Positions 37,589 through 46,328 are shown, counted from the first letter of the stretch. The stretch is DNA of 64,000 bases from Adhaeribacter rhizoryzae (GCF_008629685.1 NZ_VWSF01000008.1:176842-240841); one strand, 5' to 3'. The notes: generated by a model from the letters alone, not told the origin. Translations and numbers: made by a program.

Positions 37589-38230
37589 TTATTCCGCGCG
37601 GCGGGCTACAATTTCTACGCGGCGGTTTTGCTGACGACCGGCAGCCGTTTCGTTAGAAGCTATGGGCCTGGCCTCGCCTACGGGGTGCAGCGTAACATTA
37701 TCCGGGGCAATATTGCCGTTCTGGGTCAGCCAGTTTTGTACGGCGGCGGCCCGCTCTTCGGCCAGTTCTTTGTTATAGCTGGCGCTGCCCCGGGCATCGG
37801 TATAGCCATAAATACGCACCTGACTGTTGGCAAAGCGTTTGCCCATCGAGCCCGCAATCTGCTTCAGCTTCTCGGCGGCCTGAGGCTTAATCGTACTTTT
37901 ATCGGTATCAAACAAAACGGTTTCGTCTACGCTGTAAATGGCGTAATCGTCGTTGCCGCGCACTTCAATATTCCGGTCGGTTATTTCCTCGTAGGTAGCG
38001 GCCGGCGCATTAAAATCTACGGTACCCCAGCCATCATCGGTGGCGGTGCCATCGGCAGCAGCAGTGGTTGTTGTGGTATCGGTTAGGGTGGTGCCCATAG
38101 CGTCGGCATCGTCGTTGGTACGGCTGCAACCGCGCGATAAAACAAATAATACCGCAATTGCTATCAGGGCTAATAAAAGCCATATCCACCAGGGCCGGCT
38201 TTTTTTGGGTTGTACATCTAAATCTGCCAT
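37589..38230 (-). CDS. OmpA-family protein with single membrane anchor
   Basis: A periplasmic peptidoglycan-binding protein held in the membrane. One hydrophobic helix (WWIWLLLALIAIAVLFVLS, about residues 14-34) follows a basic N terminus. A Thr/Asp/Ala-rich linker comes next, then the OmpA C-terminal domain: VLFDTDKSTIKPQAAEKLKQ, VRIYGYTDARGSASYNKEL and RQQNRRVEIVA. The asparagine/arginine pattern for diaminopimelate binding is present. There is no beta-barrel domain. It probably shares control with the PRC-barrel gene downstream, as both look like envelope-stress genes. Confidence 0.9.
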   Translation of the reverse strand: MADLDVQPKKSRPWWIWLLLALIAIAVLFVLSRGCSRTNDDADAMGTTLTDTTTTTAAADGTATDDGWGTVDFNAPAATYEEITDRNIEVRGNDDYAIYSVDETVLFDTDKSTIKPQAAEKLKQIAGSMGKRFANSQVRIYGYTDARGSASYNKELAEERAAAVQNWLTQNGNIAPDNVTLHPVGEARPIASNETAAGRQQNRRVEIVARRAE

Positions 38231-38572
38231 AGTTTTTTCAGGTTAGTTTGGATTTTGTTACGAAATAGAAATTATATAAACGTCTGACGGTTTACGCGTA
38301 TTTCTATATATTAGTTCTTGTAAGTTATTTATTTTCAGGCGGAAGCCGGTAAAGTAACTGGTAAACGCGGTGAAACCGGTAAGAGACAGCGTTTTAAATA
38401 AATTGGATAGTATAAAGGATAAGGCATTATAGGCCAGCGGCAAGGAACCCGACAATGATAGCATTACCGGCTTTATTAACTTAGATGCCCGGGCAAATAG
38501 TGAAGGACTTTTTTATTATAAATAACCAGAAATTTCTTACAGAACCATTGTATCTTTCCTAAAAGATGCCCT
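38231..38572. other. Intergenic region between the OmpA gene and the broken nuclease gene
   Basis: About 340 bases with no supported gene. Small dyads occur near 38335-38385 (GCGGAAGCCGGTAAAG, GGTGAAACCGGTAAGAG). The upstream part must hold the promoter of the OmpA/PRC-barrel genes. Confidence 0.35.
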
Positions 38573-39694
38573 ATGCAATTTCTGCTACTGCTCGAAAATA
38601 TTAAAAGCACCCATGTGCACCTGCACGATGCCGCTGCCAAAGCGGTAAACAAAATGCTGACCATCCGTAACTGGCTCATTGGCTTTTACATTGTAGAATA
38701 CGAGCAGAACGGCGAAGACAGGGCGCAGTACGGTGAAAAATTGTTGTATACTTTAGCAAAGGAACTCACTTCTGAGAAATAAAATTGCCGGCATCTCCAA
38801 TTATGCCGGCAATTTTATTTCGTTTATCCGCAAATTAGTCAGTCAGTGACTGACCTTTTAAGAGATAACCACATTTCGCAATCAGTGATTGCGCAATTGC
38901 AGTTGACTAATAATCAAAACGATAAGACCCGACGATCTAAGGCTACCATATCTGACCTAAGTGTTTTACAGGTTCCGCCGGAGAAGCTGATTTGTAAACT
39001 TTCATTTACACATTTGGTGCAGTTACTCACTATTACGGACCAGCTTCAACGGACATTCTACGAACTGGAAGCTATAAAAGGCAACTGGAGTGTGCGCGAA
39101 CTGAAGCGGCAAATAAATAGTCTTTATTTTGAAAGGATAGGCTTGAGCCGGCAGCCAGAAAAATTAGCCCAATTGGTGCACGAAACCAACAACACGCCGG
39201 CCCAACCCGCCGATTTTATCAAAAACACCTACGCTTTCGAGTTTTTAGGCCTTCCGCAAAAAGCATTGGTAACCGAAAACGACCTGGAGCAGGCGCTTCT
39301 CGACCATTTGCAGGAATTTTTACTGGAGCTAGGCCACGGCTTTTGCCTGGAAGGACGCCAAAAGCGTATTTTAATCGGCGATGAATATTTCTTTATAGAT
39401 TTGGTATTTTACCACCTAATATTAAAATGCCATGTACTAATCGAATTAAAAATAGCCGACTTTAATCACGTTAACGCCGGTCAGCTCAACACTTATCTAA
39501 ATTACTACAAAGCAGAGGTGATGCGGCCCGATGATCAGCCGCCCGTAGGTATATTGTTAGTAACCCATAAAAACGATGCCTTGGTGCAATACGCCACCGC
39601 CGGCCTCGATAACCAGCTTTTTGTGTCGAAGTACCTGGTACAACTGCCGTCTAAAGAACAACTGGAAAATTTTATACGGAATGAATTGCGGTAG
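38573..39694 (+). pseudogene. DUF1016/YhcG-type PDDEXK nuclease gene with an in-frame stop
   Basis: Two open frames (38573-38782 and 38846-39694) lie in the same reading frame and together make one family member of about 373 codons. The first holds the DUF1016 N-terminal block (AVNKMLTIRNWLIGFYIVEYEQNGEDRAQYGEKLL). After the TAA at 38780-38782 the same frame continues CRHLQLCRQFYFVYPQISQS, the expected next block, then TFYELEAIKGNWSVRELKRQINSL and the PDDEXK domain (FIDLVFYH, HVLIELKIADF). No frameshift is needed. The stop lies in the left arm of a perfect 19-bp inverted repeat. A GTG at 38846 might restart translation and give the nuclease half alone. Such genes often sit near restriction loci. 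Confidence 0.85.
38776..38821. repeat. Perfect 19-bp inverted repeat inside the broken nuclease gene
   Basis: The arm 38776-38794 (GAAATAAAATTGCCGGCAT) is the exact complement of 38803-38821, with an eight-base loop. The right arm encodes the conserved CRQFYF block, so it is probably ancestral. The left arm contains the TAA stop, consistent with the left arm having been copied from the right by a template switch. It resembles a terminator, but it lies inside the reconstructed gene. Confidence 0.9.
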
Positions 39695-39963
39695 TCTGGA
39701 GGCAAGTTTTGGAAGCTAAGCTAAATGGATGTTAAAACAAATTCTGAAAATAGTCAGATGAATCATACCCGATTTTATCACATGCAAAATGTATTCAGGC
39801 AACAAGCTGTTGCCCATTTGCTAATTGAAAAAAGCCAACAACCTGTTGACCAATTCTGAGGGCATTAAATCTTGTTTTCGCAAAAGCCAAAAACTATTAA
39901 AATATAGCCAAAAGTTTATTAAAGCTCGGGGCAAAATATTACATTAAGGAGATTTTGCACCCG

Positions 39964-40848
39964 ATGGACGATAAAGGCGTAATAGAGCAGTTTAGTAGTA
40001 TAAAAACCTGGCAAAGCAAAGGCACCCGTGCCCCGCACAAGCCGCTTTTAATGCTGCTGGCCCTCGGCGAAATACAAAGAGGCAACACCGGCTTTATACC
40101 TTATGCCACTATTGAGCCCAGACTGAATAATTTGCTAGCCGATTTTGGCCCGCCCCGCAAGCAAATTTATACCACCTTCCCGTTTATTCGGTTGGCCAAT
40201 GATAGGCTCTGGCAGTTTAACAAGCCCGAATTGCTAAACACCAAACAGGATTATACCGCCAAATATTTGCTGATGAACGATTTACAAGGCAAGTTTCCGG
40301 ACGAGGTGGTGCAGCAGTTAAAGGCCAGCCCCGATTTATTAGTAAGTGTGGCCGAACTGATACTGGAACAGAATTTTCCGGAAACGCTGCACCAGGATAT
40401 TCTGGATGCGGTAGGTTTAAATATTGCCATTAGCCTAACCGGTGCCAAACAAATCCGGAAGCGCGACCCGCTGTTTCGCGAGAGTATTCTGAAAGCTTAC
40501 GAATACCAATGTGCCGTTTGTGGGTTTAGTGTGCGGCTGAAAAATAAAATACTGGCCCTGGAAGCTGCTCACATTAAATGGCACCAGGCCGGCGGACCGG
40601 ATGAAGAAGTAAACGGCCTGGCTTTATGCGCCACCCACCACAAGCTTTTCGATTTAGGAGCTTTTACGGTAAGTCCCGAGTTAAAAATGCTGGTATCGGA
40701 TGAAGTAAATGGTCAGGGAGCTGATTTGTGGTTAATTCAGCATCATGGCAAATCTATTAAACCTCCTCAGAAAAAAGCTTTTTATCCTAATCCGGATTTT
40801 ACGGCCTGGCATGTGAATGAGGTTTTTAAAGGTGGGTATAGGGAGTAA
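39964..40848 (+). CDS. McrA-like HNH restriction endonuclease, probable phosphorothioate-DNA type
   Basis: The C-terminal half is an HNH nuclease: a CXXC knuckle in YQCAVCGFSV, LEAAHIKWHQAGGPDEEVNG (first His), the Asn in VNGLAL, and CATHHKLFD with the second cysteine/histidine set. The N-terminal half carries GTRAPHKPLLMLLALGEIQRG and LLADFGPPRKQIYTTFPFIRL, which resemble the sulfur-binding domain of type IV enzymes that cut phosphorothioated DNA (ScoMcrA relatives). The frame opens at a TTG at 39955, but a clear AAGGAG at 39946-39951 fits the ATG at 39964 better. No dnd genes are in the window, as expected for a stand-alone restriction enzyme. The 260-base spacer before it has only short CAACA(N3)TGTTG hairpins. 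Confidence 0.8.
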   Translation: MDDKGVIEQFSSIKTWQSKGTRAPHKPLLMLLALGEIQRGNTGFIPYATIEPRLNNLLADFGPPRKQIYTTFPFIRLANDRLWQFNKPELLNTKQDYTAKYLLMNDLQGKFPDEVVQQLKASPDLLVSVAELILEQNFPETLHQDILDAVGLNIAISLTGAKQIRKRDPLFRESILKAYEYQCAVCGFSVRLKNKILALEAAHIKWHQAGGPDEEVNGLALCATHHKLFDLGAFTVSPELKMLVSDEVNGQGADLWLIQHHGKSIKPPQKKAFYPNPDFTAWHVNEVFKGGYRE

Positions 40849-40870
40849 TAAAATTGACCTTTAACTATAA

Positions 40871-41263
40871 ATGATAGAAGTAACCTGCGCCATAATAGAA
40901 AAGGATGATAAAGTCCTCTGTGCACAAAGGAGTGAATTAATGAAGCTTCCTTTAAAATGGGAGTTTCCCGGAGGAAAATTAGAAACAGGAGAAACTTTAG
41001 AAGATTGTTTAATTAGGGAGATAAAGGAGGAACTGGGAGTTGAAATTTCTATAAAAATGAAGCTTCCACCCAATATTTATGCCTATGATAATTCTAAAGA
41101 AATTTGCTTGTATCCTTTTATTTGTACTATCCAGTCAGGAGCAATATTTTTAAAGGAACATAAACAAGTGATTTGGCTTAAATTAAATGAATTGGAGATT
41201 TTGAATTGGGCCGAAGCAGATATCCCAATTTTAAACCATTACATATCTCTCAAGAATGCTTAA
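40871..41263 (+). CDS. Nudix hydrolase (MutT-type) of the helicase pair
   Basis: A small cytoplasmic pyrophosphohydrolase. The Nudix box is complete: Gly35, Glu41, Arg49-Glu50, Glu53-Glu54 and Gly56 in GGKLETGETLEDCLIREIKEELG. The start VTCAIIEKDDKVLCAQRS and the LPLKWEFPGGK segment are like oxidised-nucleotide or (d)NTP sanitisers. Its last codons overlap the start of the helicase gene by eight bases, which implies coupled translation and a shared function. Base composition is clearly more AT-rich than that of the genes around it, as in the helicase, suggesting that the pair was acquired together. Confidence 0.92.
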   Translation: MIEVTCAIIEKDDKVLCAQRSELMKLPLKWEFPGGKLETGETLEDCLIREIKEELGVEISIKMKLPPNIYAYDNSKEICLYPFICTIQSGAIFLKEHKQVIWLKLNELEILNWAEADIPILNHYISLKNA

Positions 41264-44200
41264 AGCAGGTATTTACGAACAGCTAGTAACTTCAGCCTTA
41301 CAGAAAAAGATTAATGAGTTACCTGTTAAAGAATTTTACATTGCACAGACTAACTTAGATAAAGAAGAGGCAGCTAAAGTTCTTGCTGAATACCTAATCG
41401 GAATAATTCAATTGGCACTGAAGGTAGTTAGGCAAGAAGACAACGTGCTAAAGCAAATAGAGTTGTGCAACAATATTATTCAATTTGTTGATGAAAAAGT
41501 AAGCTTAAATTCAAGTGAAAACCTTGTATCCTTAGAAGGCCAAATATTAACTGCAGTTCTGAATAAAATTGGTAAAACAGATAAGCAGCTAGAAGAGGAA
41601 TTAAGTCGCAAAATTCCACAAACAGGCCTTTCTGTTAGTAGCCTTTTTACAGGTAGTAATTCTGATATTTCCATTGATAACGAAATAAAACGAGATATTC
41701 TTTCTACGGATAAAATTTATTGGATTGTATCTTTTATCAGATGGTCGGGGCTTAGAATATTTGAAAAAGAATTAGAAGAGTTTACAAAACGGGAGGATGT
41801 AGAATTTAAAATAATTACTACAACTTATATGGGCGCAACAGAAGCGCGTGCATTGGATTTCTTATCTAAACTTCCCAGAACTCAAATAAAAGTATCCTAC
41901 CAAACTCAAACAGAGCGCCTTCACGCAAAAGCCTATATTTTTGAAAGAAATACTGAATTCAATACGGCCTATATCGGTTCATCCAACTTGTCTAAATCGG
42001 CTTTGACTAAAGGTTTAGAATGGAATTTACGGGTAACAAGTCAGGAAAATTTTCATATCATAGAAAAAGCAAAAGCTACTTTTGAACATTACTGGAACAG
42101 TATTGATTTTGAAGATTTTAAAATTGGCGGTTTAACAAAATTTAAGGAAGCAATTCAGCACGAAAAACAAAGAGATAGTTCTATTTCTTTAACAGAATAT
42201 TTTAAAATAAATCCATACCCGTTTCAAAAAGAAATTTTAGAAAAGCTGAAGCTGGAAAGGGATTTTTATGGGAATAAGCGAAATCTGATAGTAGCAGCAA
42301 CTGGAACAGGAAAAACAGTAATTTCAGCTTTTGATTATCATCACTTTTATCATGCTCAAAAAGGAAAGGCAAATTTATTATTCATTGCTCACAGAAAAGA
42401 AATATTAGAACAAGCTCGTACTACCTTTAGAGCTGTACTTGGTTCAGGCTTTCGGGAGTATGGCCAACTTTGGGTAGGGGATTATGTTCCCCAGAATGGT
42501 GATTTAAAGCATCTTTTTGTTTCTATTCAGACTTTTAATTCTCAAAAAGAATTCTTTCGAGAAAGGCTGCCAAAAGATTATTATGACTTTATAGTAATTG
42601 ATGAAGCCCATCATAGTCAAGCCGATACTTACAGAATAATATTTGACCTCTTTAAACCTAATATTTTATTAGGGTTAACGGCAACACCCGAAAGGATGGA
42701 CGGGAAAAGCTTGCTTCCAGACTTTTGTGATAAAATAGCTGCGGAAATTAGATTGGCAGATGCTTTAACACTAAAACTGTTAAGCCCATTCCAATATTTC
42801 TGTATAACAGATGAAAGTGTAGATCTAAGAAATGTAAAATGGAATGCTGGTAAATACGACACTTTAGAATTAACGAACCTTTTATCAACTAAAAAAAGGG
42901 TTTCTTTGATAATTGAAGCAGTAGAATATTATTTAACAGCGCCTTTTGAGTCAAAGACGCTTTGTTTCTGCACGTCTAGAGATCATGCAAAATTCATGAG
43001 CGAAGCCTTTACTGAAGTGGGCTATCGAGCTACCTATTTAGTTAGTGGAAACGGGAATAATGGGGAAAGAAATAATATCCGACAAAGCCTAATTAAAGGG
43101 GAAATAAACTTTGTTTTCGTAGTTGATATTTTTAATGAGGGAGTTGATATTCCGGAAATCGACACTGTTATTTTCCTACGTCCCACCGAAAGCCTTACTA
43201 TTTTCTTGCAGCAACTAGGTCGCGGCTTAAGGTTAGCAGAAGGGAAGGAGTGTTTAACCGTTTTAGATTTTGTAAGTCAAGCACATGCAAATTATAATTT
43301 TGGAGAAAAATTTCGAGCAATAGCCGGAAAATCAAGGTTTAGTATACAGAAGGAAATAGAAAATAATTTTCCTCACTTACCAGCAGGTTGCAGTATTCAG
43401 ATGGAGCAACAAGCTAAAACTTATATTCTTGATAATATTAAACAGGCTGTCTTTAATGCCAGAAGACTCCGTCAGGAGATTGCTTCATTTCGGCATCATA
43501 CCCATCGAGAGCTAACCTTGTCTAATTTTCTCCAGTATCATCAGTTAGATATTCGAACCGTCTACGCATATAATACCTGGTCCGATTTAATGAAAGATGC
43601 TGGCCTCATATCTTTTGAAACTGAAGGTTATTACCATCAAATAGCAAAAGGTCTAAGACGCTTAATACATATTGATTCACCTCATTATTTAAATTTTATC
43701 TCTTGCCTCATCGATAATGATTTTATTTATTCCCCCAACCAAAAAGAAGATGAGCAATTTGCTTTAATGTTTTACTATGATATCTGGCAAAAAGGCATTA
43801 GTGAATTTAGTTTTAGCAGTATTTATATAGGAATCAAGGAAATAGCTAACTATCCAGTTCTAGTAAATGAATTGAAAGAAATTATTGCTCACCTAAAAAG
43901 TAATTTAAATCATACAACCAGATCATTAGAATTAGATTATGCTATTGCCTTGGAGGTTCATGCACAATATTCAAGAGATGAAATTTTATGTGCTTTCGGG
44001 AAAACTACTCCTGAAAAAGCCTTTCCTTCGCAAGAAGGCGTTGTAAATATTCCAGATTTAAATACAGAGCTTTTGCTGGTTACTTTGAATAAATCAGATA
44101 AAGATTTTTCTCCAAGCACTCAGTATGATGATTATGCTATTAATGAAAAAATATTCCATTGGCAATCTCAGAATAAAACTGCACCTGAAACATCAGTAGG

Positions 44201-44420
44201 TATATCTTATATCCGGCATAAGGAGAATAAAAAGAATGTCTTACTTTTTGTGAGAGAAGAGAAAAAGAATATTTACGGATTTACAAGTCCATATTATTTC
44301 CTAGGCCCTGTCAATTATATCTCACATACTGGTTCAAAACCAATGAATATCAATTGGGAACTGCAAGAGCCTATACCGCCTATTCTATGGAAAGCAGCCG
44401 CTAAGATGGCTATAGGTTAA
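41256..44420 (+). CDS. PLD nuclease - SF2 helicase - DUF3427 fusion protein
   Basis: A 1054-residue multidomain protein. After an alpha-helical N terminus (about 1-130) comes a phospholipase-D-like nuclease module with the HxK signature at His223-Ala-Lys225 and YIGSSNLSKSAL. The superfamily-2 helicase core has Walker A ATGTGKT (Gly350-Thr354), DEAH at 449-452, LTATP, and motif VI QQLGRGLR (from Gln652). The C-terminal DUF3427 (about 900-1054) shows HAQYSRDEILCAFGK, LLVTLNKSDKDFSPSTQYDD, FHWQSQNKTAPE and GPVNYISHTGSKPMNINW. Related proteins occur in defence islands, often with a Nudix gene, here overlapping by eight bases. The likely role is ATP-driven recognition and cutting of foreign DNA; this is inference. 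AT-rich coding sequence suggests transfer. Confidence 0.92.
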   Translation: MLKAGIYEQLVTSALQKKINELPVKEFYIAQTNLDKEEAAKVLAEYLIGIIQLALKVVRQEDNVLKQIELCNNIIQFVDEKVSLNSSENLVSLEGQILTAVLNKIGKTDKQLEEELSRKIPQTGLSVSSLFTGSNSDISIDNEIKRDILSTDKIYWIVSFIRWSGLRIFEKELEEFTKREDVEFKIITTTYMGATEARALDFLSKLPRTQIKVSYQTQTERLHAKAYIFERNTEFNTAYIGSSNLSKSALTKGLEWNLRVTSQENFHIIEKAKATFEHYWNSIDFEDFKIGGLTKFKEAIQHEKQRDSSISLTEYFKINPYPFQKEILEKLKLERDFYGNKRNLIVAATGTGKTVISAFDYHHFYHAQKGKANLLFIAHRKEILEQARTTFRAVLGSGFREYGQLWVGDYVPQNGDLKHLFVSIQTFNSQKEFFRERLPKDYYDFIVIDEAHHSQADTYRIIFDLFKPNILLGLTATPERMDGKSLLPDFCDKIAAEIRLADALTLKLLSPFQYFCITDESVDLRNVKWNAGKYDTLELTNLLSTKKRVSLIIEAVEYYLTAPFESKTLCFCTSRDHAKFMSEAFTEVGYRATYLVSGNGNNGERNNIRQSLIKGEINFVFVVDIFNEGVDIPEIDTVIFLRPTESLTIFLQQLGRGLRLAEGKECLTVLDFVSQAHANYNFGEKFRAIAGKSRFSIQKEIENNFPHLPAGCSIQMEQQAKTYILDNIKQAVFNARRLRQEIASFRHHTHRELTLSNFLQYHQLDIRTVYAYNTWSDLMKDAGLISFETEGYYHQIAKGLRRLIHIDSPHYLNFISCLIDNDFIYSPNQKEDEQFALMFYYDIWQKGISEFSFSSIYIGIKEIANYPVLVNELKEIIAHLKSNLNHTTRSLELDYAIALEVHAQYSRDEILCAFGKTTPEKAFPSQEGVVNIPDLNTELLLVTLNKSDKDFSPSTQYDDYAINEKIFHWQSQNKTAPETSVGISYIRHKENKKNVLLFVREEKKNIYGFTSPYYFLGPVNYISHTGSKPMNINWELQEPIPPILWKAAAKMAIG

Positions 44421-44571
44421 ATATATTAAAGAAAATTTCTTATATAAATTATTGAGCACTCGCTCTGACGCCAGTATTTAGTGCAGCAGGCCTAATGTCT
44501 TTACAAAAATGTAAATTGGAATCCATATTTCCACCCCGTAACTTACCTGTATTATCCTTTAACCAATAAAG

Positions 44572-44862
44572 ATGCAAACAGAAGAAAAACAGGCGGTGCT
44601 GGATTTGGTAGCCGAAGCGCACAGCCGCGTAGAACAGGCTTACCTGGAAAACCTGGCGGCGAAAGGTACGCCGGCCTACACGCAGAAACGCCGCTTATTA
44701 CTCGCCGATTTATCGTTGCACCTGGTACAAGCCGCCCTGAAAGGCGATGAACTCAGCATAAAGCATTTGCAACGCTCCTTGTTTTCGGTGCTAACCATCT
44801 CCGATGAATTTATGCCGGAAGCCGGTTTAAAGGAAACTGCCCAACGCCTGGCATCAGTTTAG
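44572..44862 (+). CDS. Small helical protein of unknown function
   Basis: A 96-residue, soluble, charged and helix-rich protein (AVLDLVAEAHSRVEQAYLENL, LLLADLSLHLVQAALKGDEL). There is no signal peptide, no membrane segment and no motif that I know. The base composition returns to that of the typical genome, unlike the helicase before it. It stands 150 bases after the helicase and could be unrelated to the defence genes. The frame quality (clean ATG, GC-rich third positions) makes a real gene likely. Confidence 0.6.
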   Translation: MQTEEKQAVLDLVAEAHSRVEQAYLENLAAKGTPAYTQKRRLLLADLSLHLVQAALKGDELSIKHLQRSLFSVLTISDEFMPEAGLKETAQRLASV

Positions 44863-45009
44863 GGTAAGCGGAGCTGGTGCCAAGGGAATGTCACGACTGA
44901 CTTAAATTATTGTATCTGGCGAAGACTAATCTTTAAAAGGATGCTGCTCATATTTGGTAAAACCAAATACTTCTATTTCCTGCTGATCAGCATTAACTCA
45001 GCGCAACTA

Positions 45010-45071
45010 GCGCAAGTGTTAAGCGAAGCGTCACTTGTGCTGCTGCATGATCGAAAGTCTTCCGACTTTCG
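45010..45071. repeat. REP-like palindromes upstream of the transposase gene
   Basis: Hairpin 1 (45010-45040) has the nine-base stem GCGCAAGTG/CACTTGTGC around the loop TTAAGCGAAGCGT. Hairpin 2 (45052-45071) is CGAAAGTC-TTCC-GACTTTCG. Both have inverted counterparts downstream of the gene, in mirrored order, as in REP/transposase units. Confidence 0.82.
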
Positions 45072-45116
45072 TAAACAGCCCTAACCTATAATTAAAAGAC
45101 TTTCGTCTACTGCCAA

Positions 45117-45668
45117 ATGAGCACCAAATACAAGATACGGGATAACCAAAAGCTGTATTTTTTAACTTTTGCGGTAGTGGCCTGGGTGGATGTTTTTACC
45201 CGGAAAGCTTATAAAGATGTATTAATAGAAAGTTTACGCTATTGCCAGCAACAGAAAAAATTGGATCTGTATGCTTATTGTATAATGCCCAACCATGTCC
45301 ATTTAATTGCCGGCGTTTCCGAAGGCGGTAATCTTTCGCATGTTCTGCGCGATTTAAAAAAGTTTACTTCGGTATCCATTATTAAAGCAATAGCGGAAAA
45401 CCAACAGGAGAGCCGGCGCGATTGGATGTTATGGATTTTCAGAAGGCATGGCGCCCGTAACAGTAACAATACCCATTACCAGTTCTGGCAGCAGGATAAC
45501 CACCCCATTGAACTAAATAGTAATCTGCTGCTGGCCCAAAAGCTGGAGTACATTCATCAAAATCCGGTGCGGGCCGGCATTTGCTATACGGCAGAAGATT
45601 ATATTTACAGCAGTGCAGGTCAGTACGCCGGCGGAGAGGCCATGCTGACGGTAAAGTTACTGGAATAA
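45117..45668 (+). CDS. REP-associated tyrosine transposase (IS200-like Y1 family, RAYT)
   Basis: A single-strand HUH-type nuclease related to IS200 transposases. The metal-binding HUH motif is in YCIMPNHVHLIAG, and the catalytic tyrosine is probably in KLEYIHQNPVRAG. NLSHVLRDLKKFTSVSIIKAI and the FWQQDNHPIEL block are typical of Bacteroidota RAYTs. Length (183 residues) is normal, and the frame is intact. The start ATG at 45117 follows a hairpin. Inverted palindromes on both sides share the loop TTAAGCGAAGC and are the presumed substrates. RAYTs usually do not move themselves but spread REP palindromes; here the palindromes seem to occur only next to the gene within this window. Confidence 0.9.
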   Translation: MSTKYKIRDNQKLYFLTFAVVAWVDVFTRKAYKDVLIESLRYCQQQKKLDLYAYCIMPNHVHLIAGVSEGGNLSHVLRDLKKFTSVSIIKAIAENQQESRRDWMLWIFRRHGARNSNNTHYQFWQQDNHPIELNSNLLLAQKLEYIHQNPVRAGICYTAEDYIYSSAGQYAGGEAMLTVKLLE

Positions 45669-45680
45669 TGGCTGTTGTTG

Positions 45681-45794
45681 GCAAGTCTGAAGACTTGCAT
45701 GCAGCAAAAGTCACCAGTGACGCTTCGCTTAACATTGGCGCCAGCGTGGCTAACCTAAATAGGCACCAGCGATGCTTCGCTTAATACTGGCACC
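45681..45794. repeat. REP-like palindromes downstream of the transposase gene
   Basis: Hairpin 2' is GCAAGTC-TGAA-GACTTGC (45681-45698). REP copies at 45712-45742 and 45762-45794 have imperfect stems around the inverse of the upstream loop (GCTTCGCTTAA). The 17-base string GTTAAGCGAAGCGTCAC upstream is found as its exact complement in the first copy. Confidence 0.82.
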
Positions 45795-45843
45795 AAGATA
45801 GGTTGACTTGGGTATGGTAGCCAAAGATTAAAAAACATAGCTT

Positions 45844-46146
45844 TTATTCAAATAAAGATTCTTCTGTCAACGGGCGGTTACTATTATGAATAGCTATAAT
45901 ATTGATTTGGCTAGTGCTTACCAAGTGATAAATAATGCGGTAGTTTCTGAAAATTACCTCCCTGATTTCTGGTTTCCCTATTTCCGGAACTACCCTGCCT
46001 ATTTGCGGAAACTTGGCCAAACTCTCTGCTTTCTCAAAAAATTTATCGGTGAGTTCTTCGGCAAATCGCTTGGATTGATGGCCAAAATATTCTCTTATTT
46101 CGTGGATGTTTTCTATTGCCTGGCGGGTCCAGTTTATTTTGACCAT
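45844..46146 (-). CDS. ParE/RelE-superfamily toxin
   Basis: A 100-residue toxin of a type II toxin-antitoxin pair. Family features are VKINWTRQAIENIHEIREYFG at the N terminus, FFEKAESLAKFPQIGRVVPE in the middle and IREVIFRNYRIIYHLVS toward the end, ending with INIIAIHNSNRPL. ParE toxins act on gyrase; RelE toxins cut mRNA on the ribosome. The sequence looks closer to ParE, but the target is not certain. The start overlaps the antitoxin gene by 13 bases, so the two are translated together. Confidence 0.9.
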   Translation of the reverse strand: MVKINWTRQAIENIHEIREYFGHQSKRFAEELTDKFFEKAESLAKFPQIGRVVPEIGKPEIREVIFRNYRIIYHLVSTSQINIIAIHNSNRPLTEESLFE

Positions 46147-46328
46147 TGCTTCAGCATTCCTTTGGCATCTTCCGTAGAAAAGACTTCTCCTTTTTTAGAT
46201 TGCTCCAATCCGGTTTCTATTTTTTGTAATAACATTAACTTGTCTATCAATTCATCTATCGAAAACTTTTCGGGCAAATCGTTCAGGCTACTGATTACTT
46301 TCTCCTTTGTTAACATATTTATATGCAT
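46134..46328 (-). CDS. Antitoxin of the ParE-type pair
   Basis: A 64-residue protein (KVISSLNDLPEKFSIDELIDKLMLLQKIETGLEQ...) encoded just before the toxin and overlapping it by 13 bases. Bacteroidota antitoxins of this kind have a short helical body and a flexible C terminus that masks the toxin; the GEVFSTEDAKGMLKQW end is typical. An alternative start is the Met at residue 5 (46316). A 23-base palindrome just upstream of the start is the likely operator for autoregulation. Confidence 0.85.
   Translation of the reverse strand: MHINMLTKEKVISSLNDLPEKFSIDELIDKLMLLQKIETGLEQSKKGEVFSTEDAKGMLKQWSK

Noticed and set aside
38776..38821. Strong hairpin looks like a rho-independent terminator between two small genes
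   Set aside because: The same reading frame runs on both sides with conserved DUF1016 sequence, so I treat it as a lesion inside one gene; it may still end transcription secondarily.
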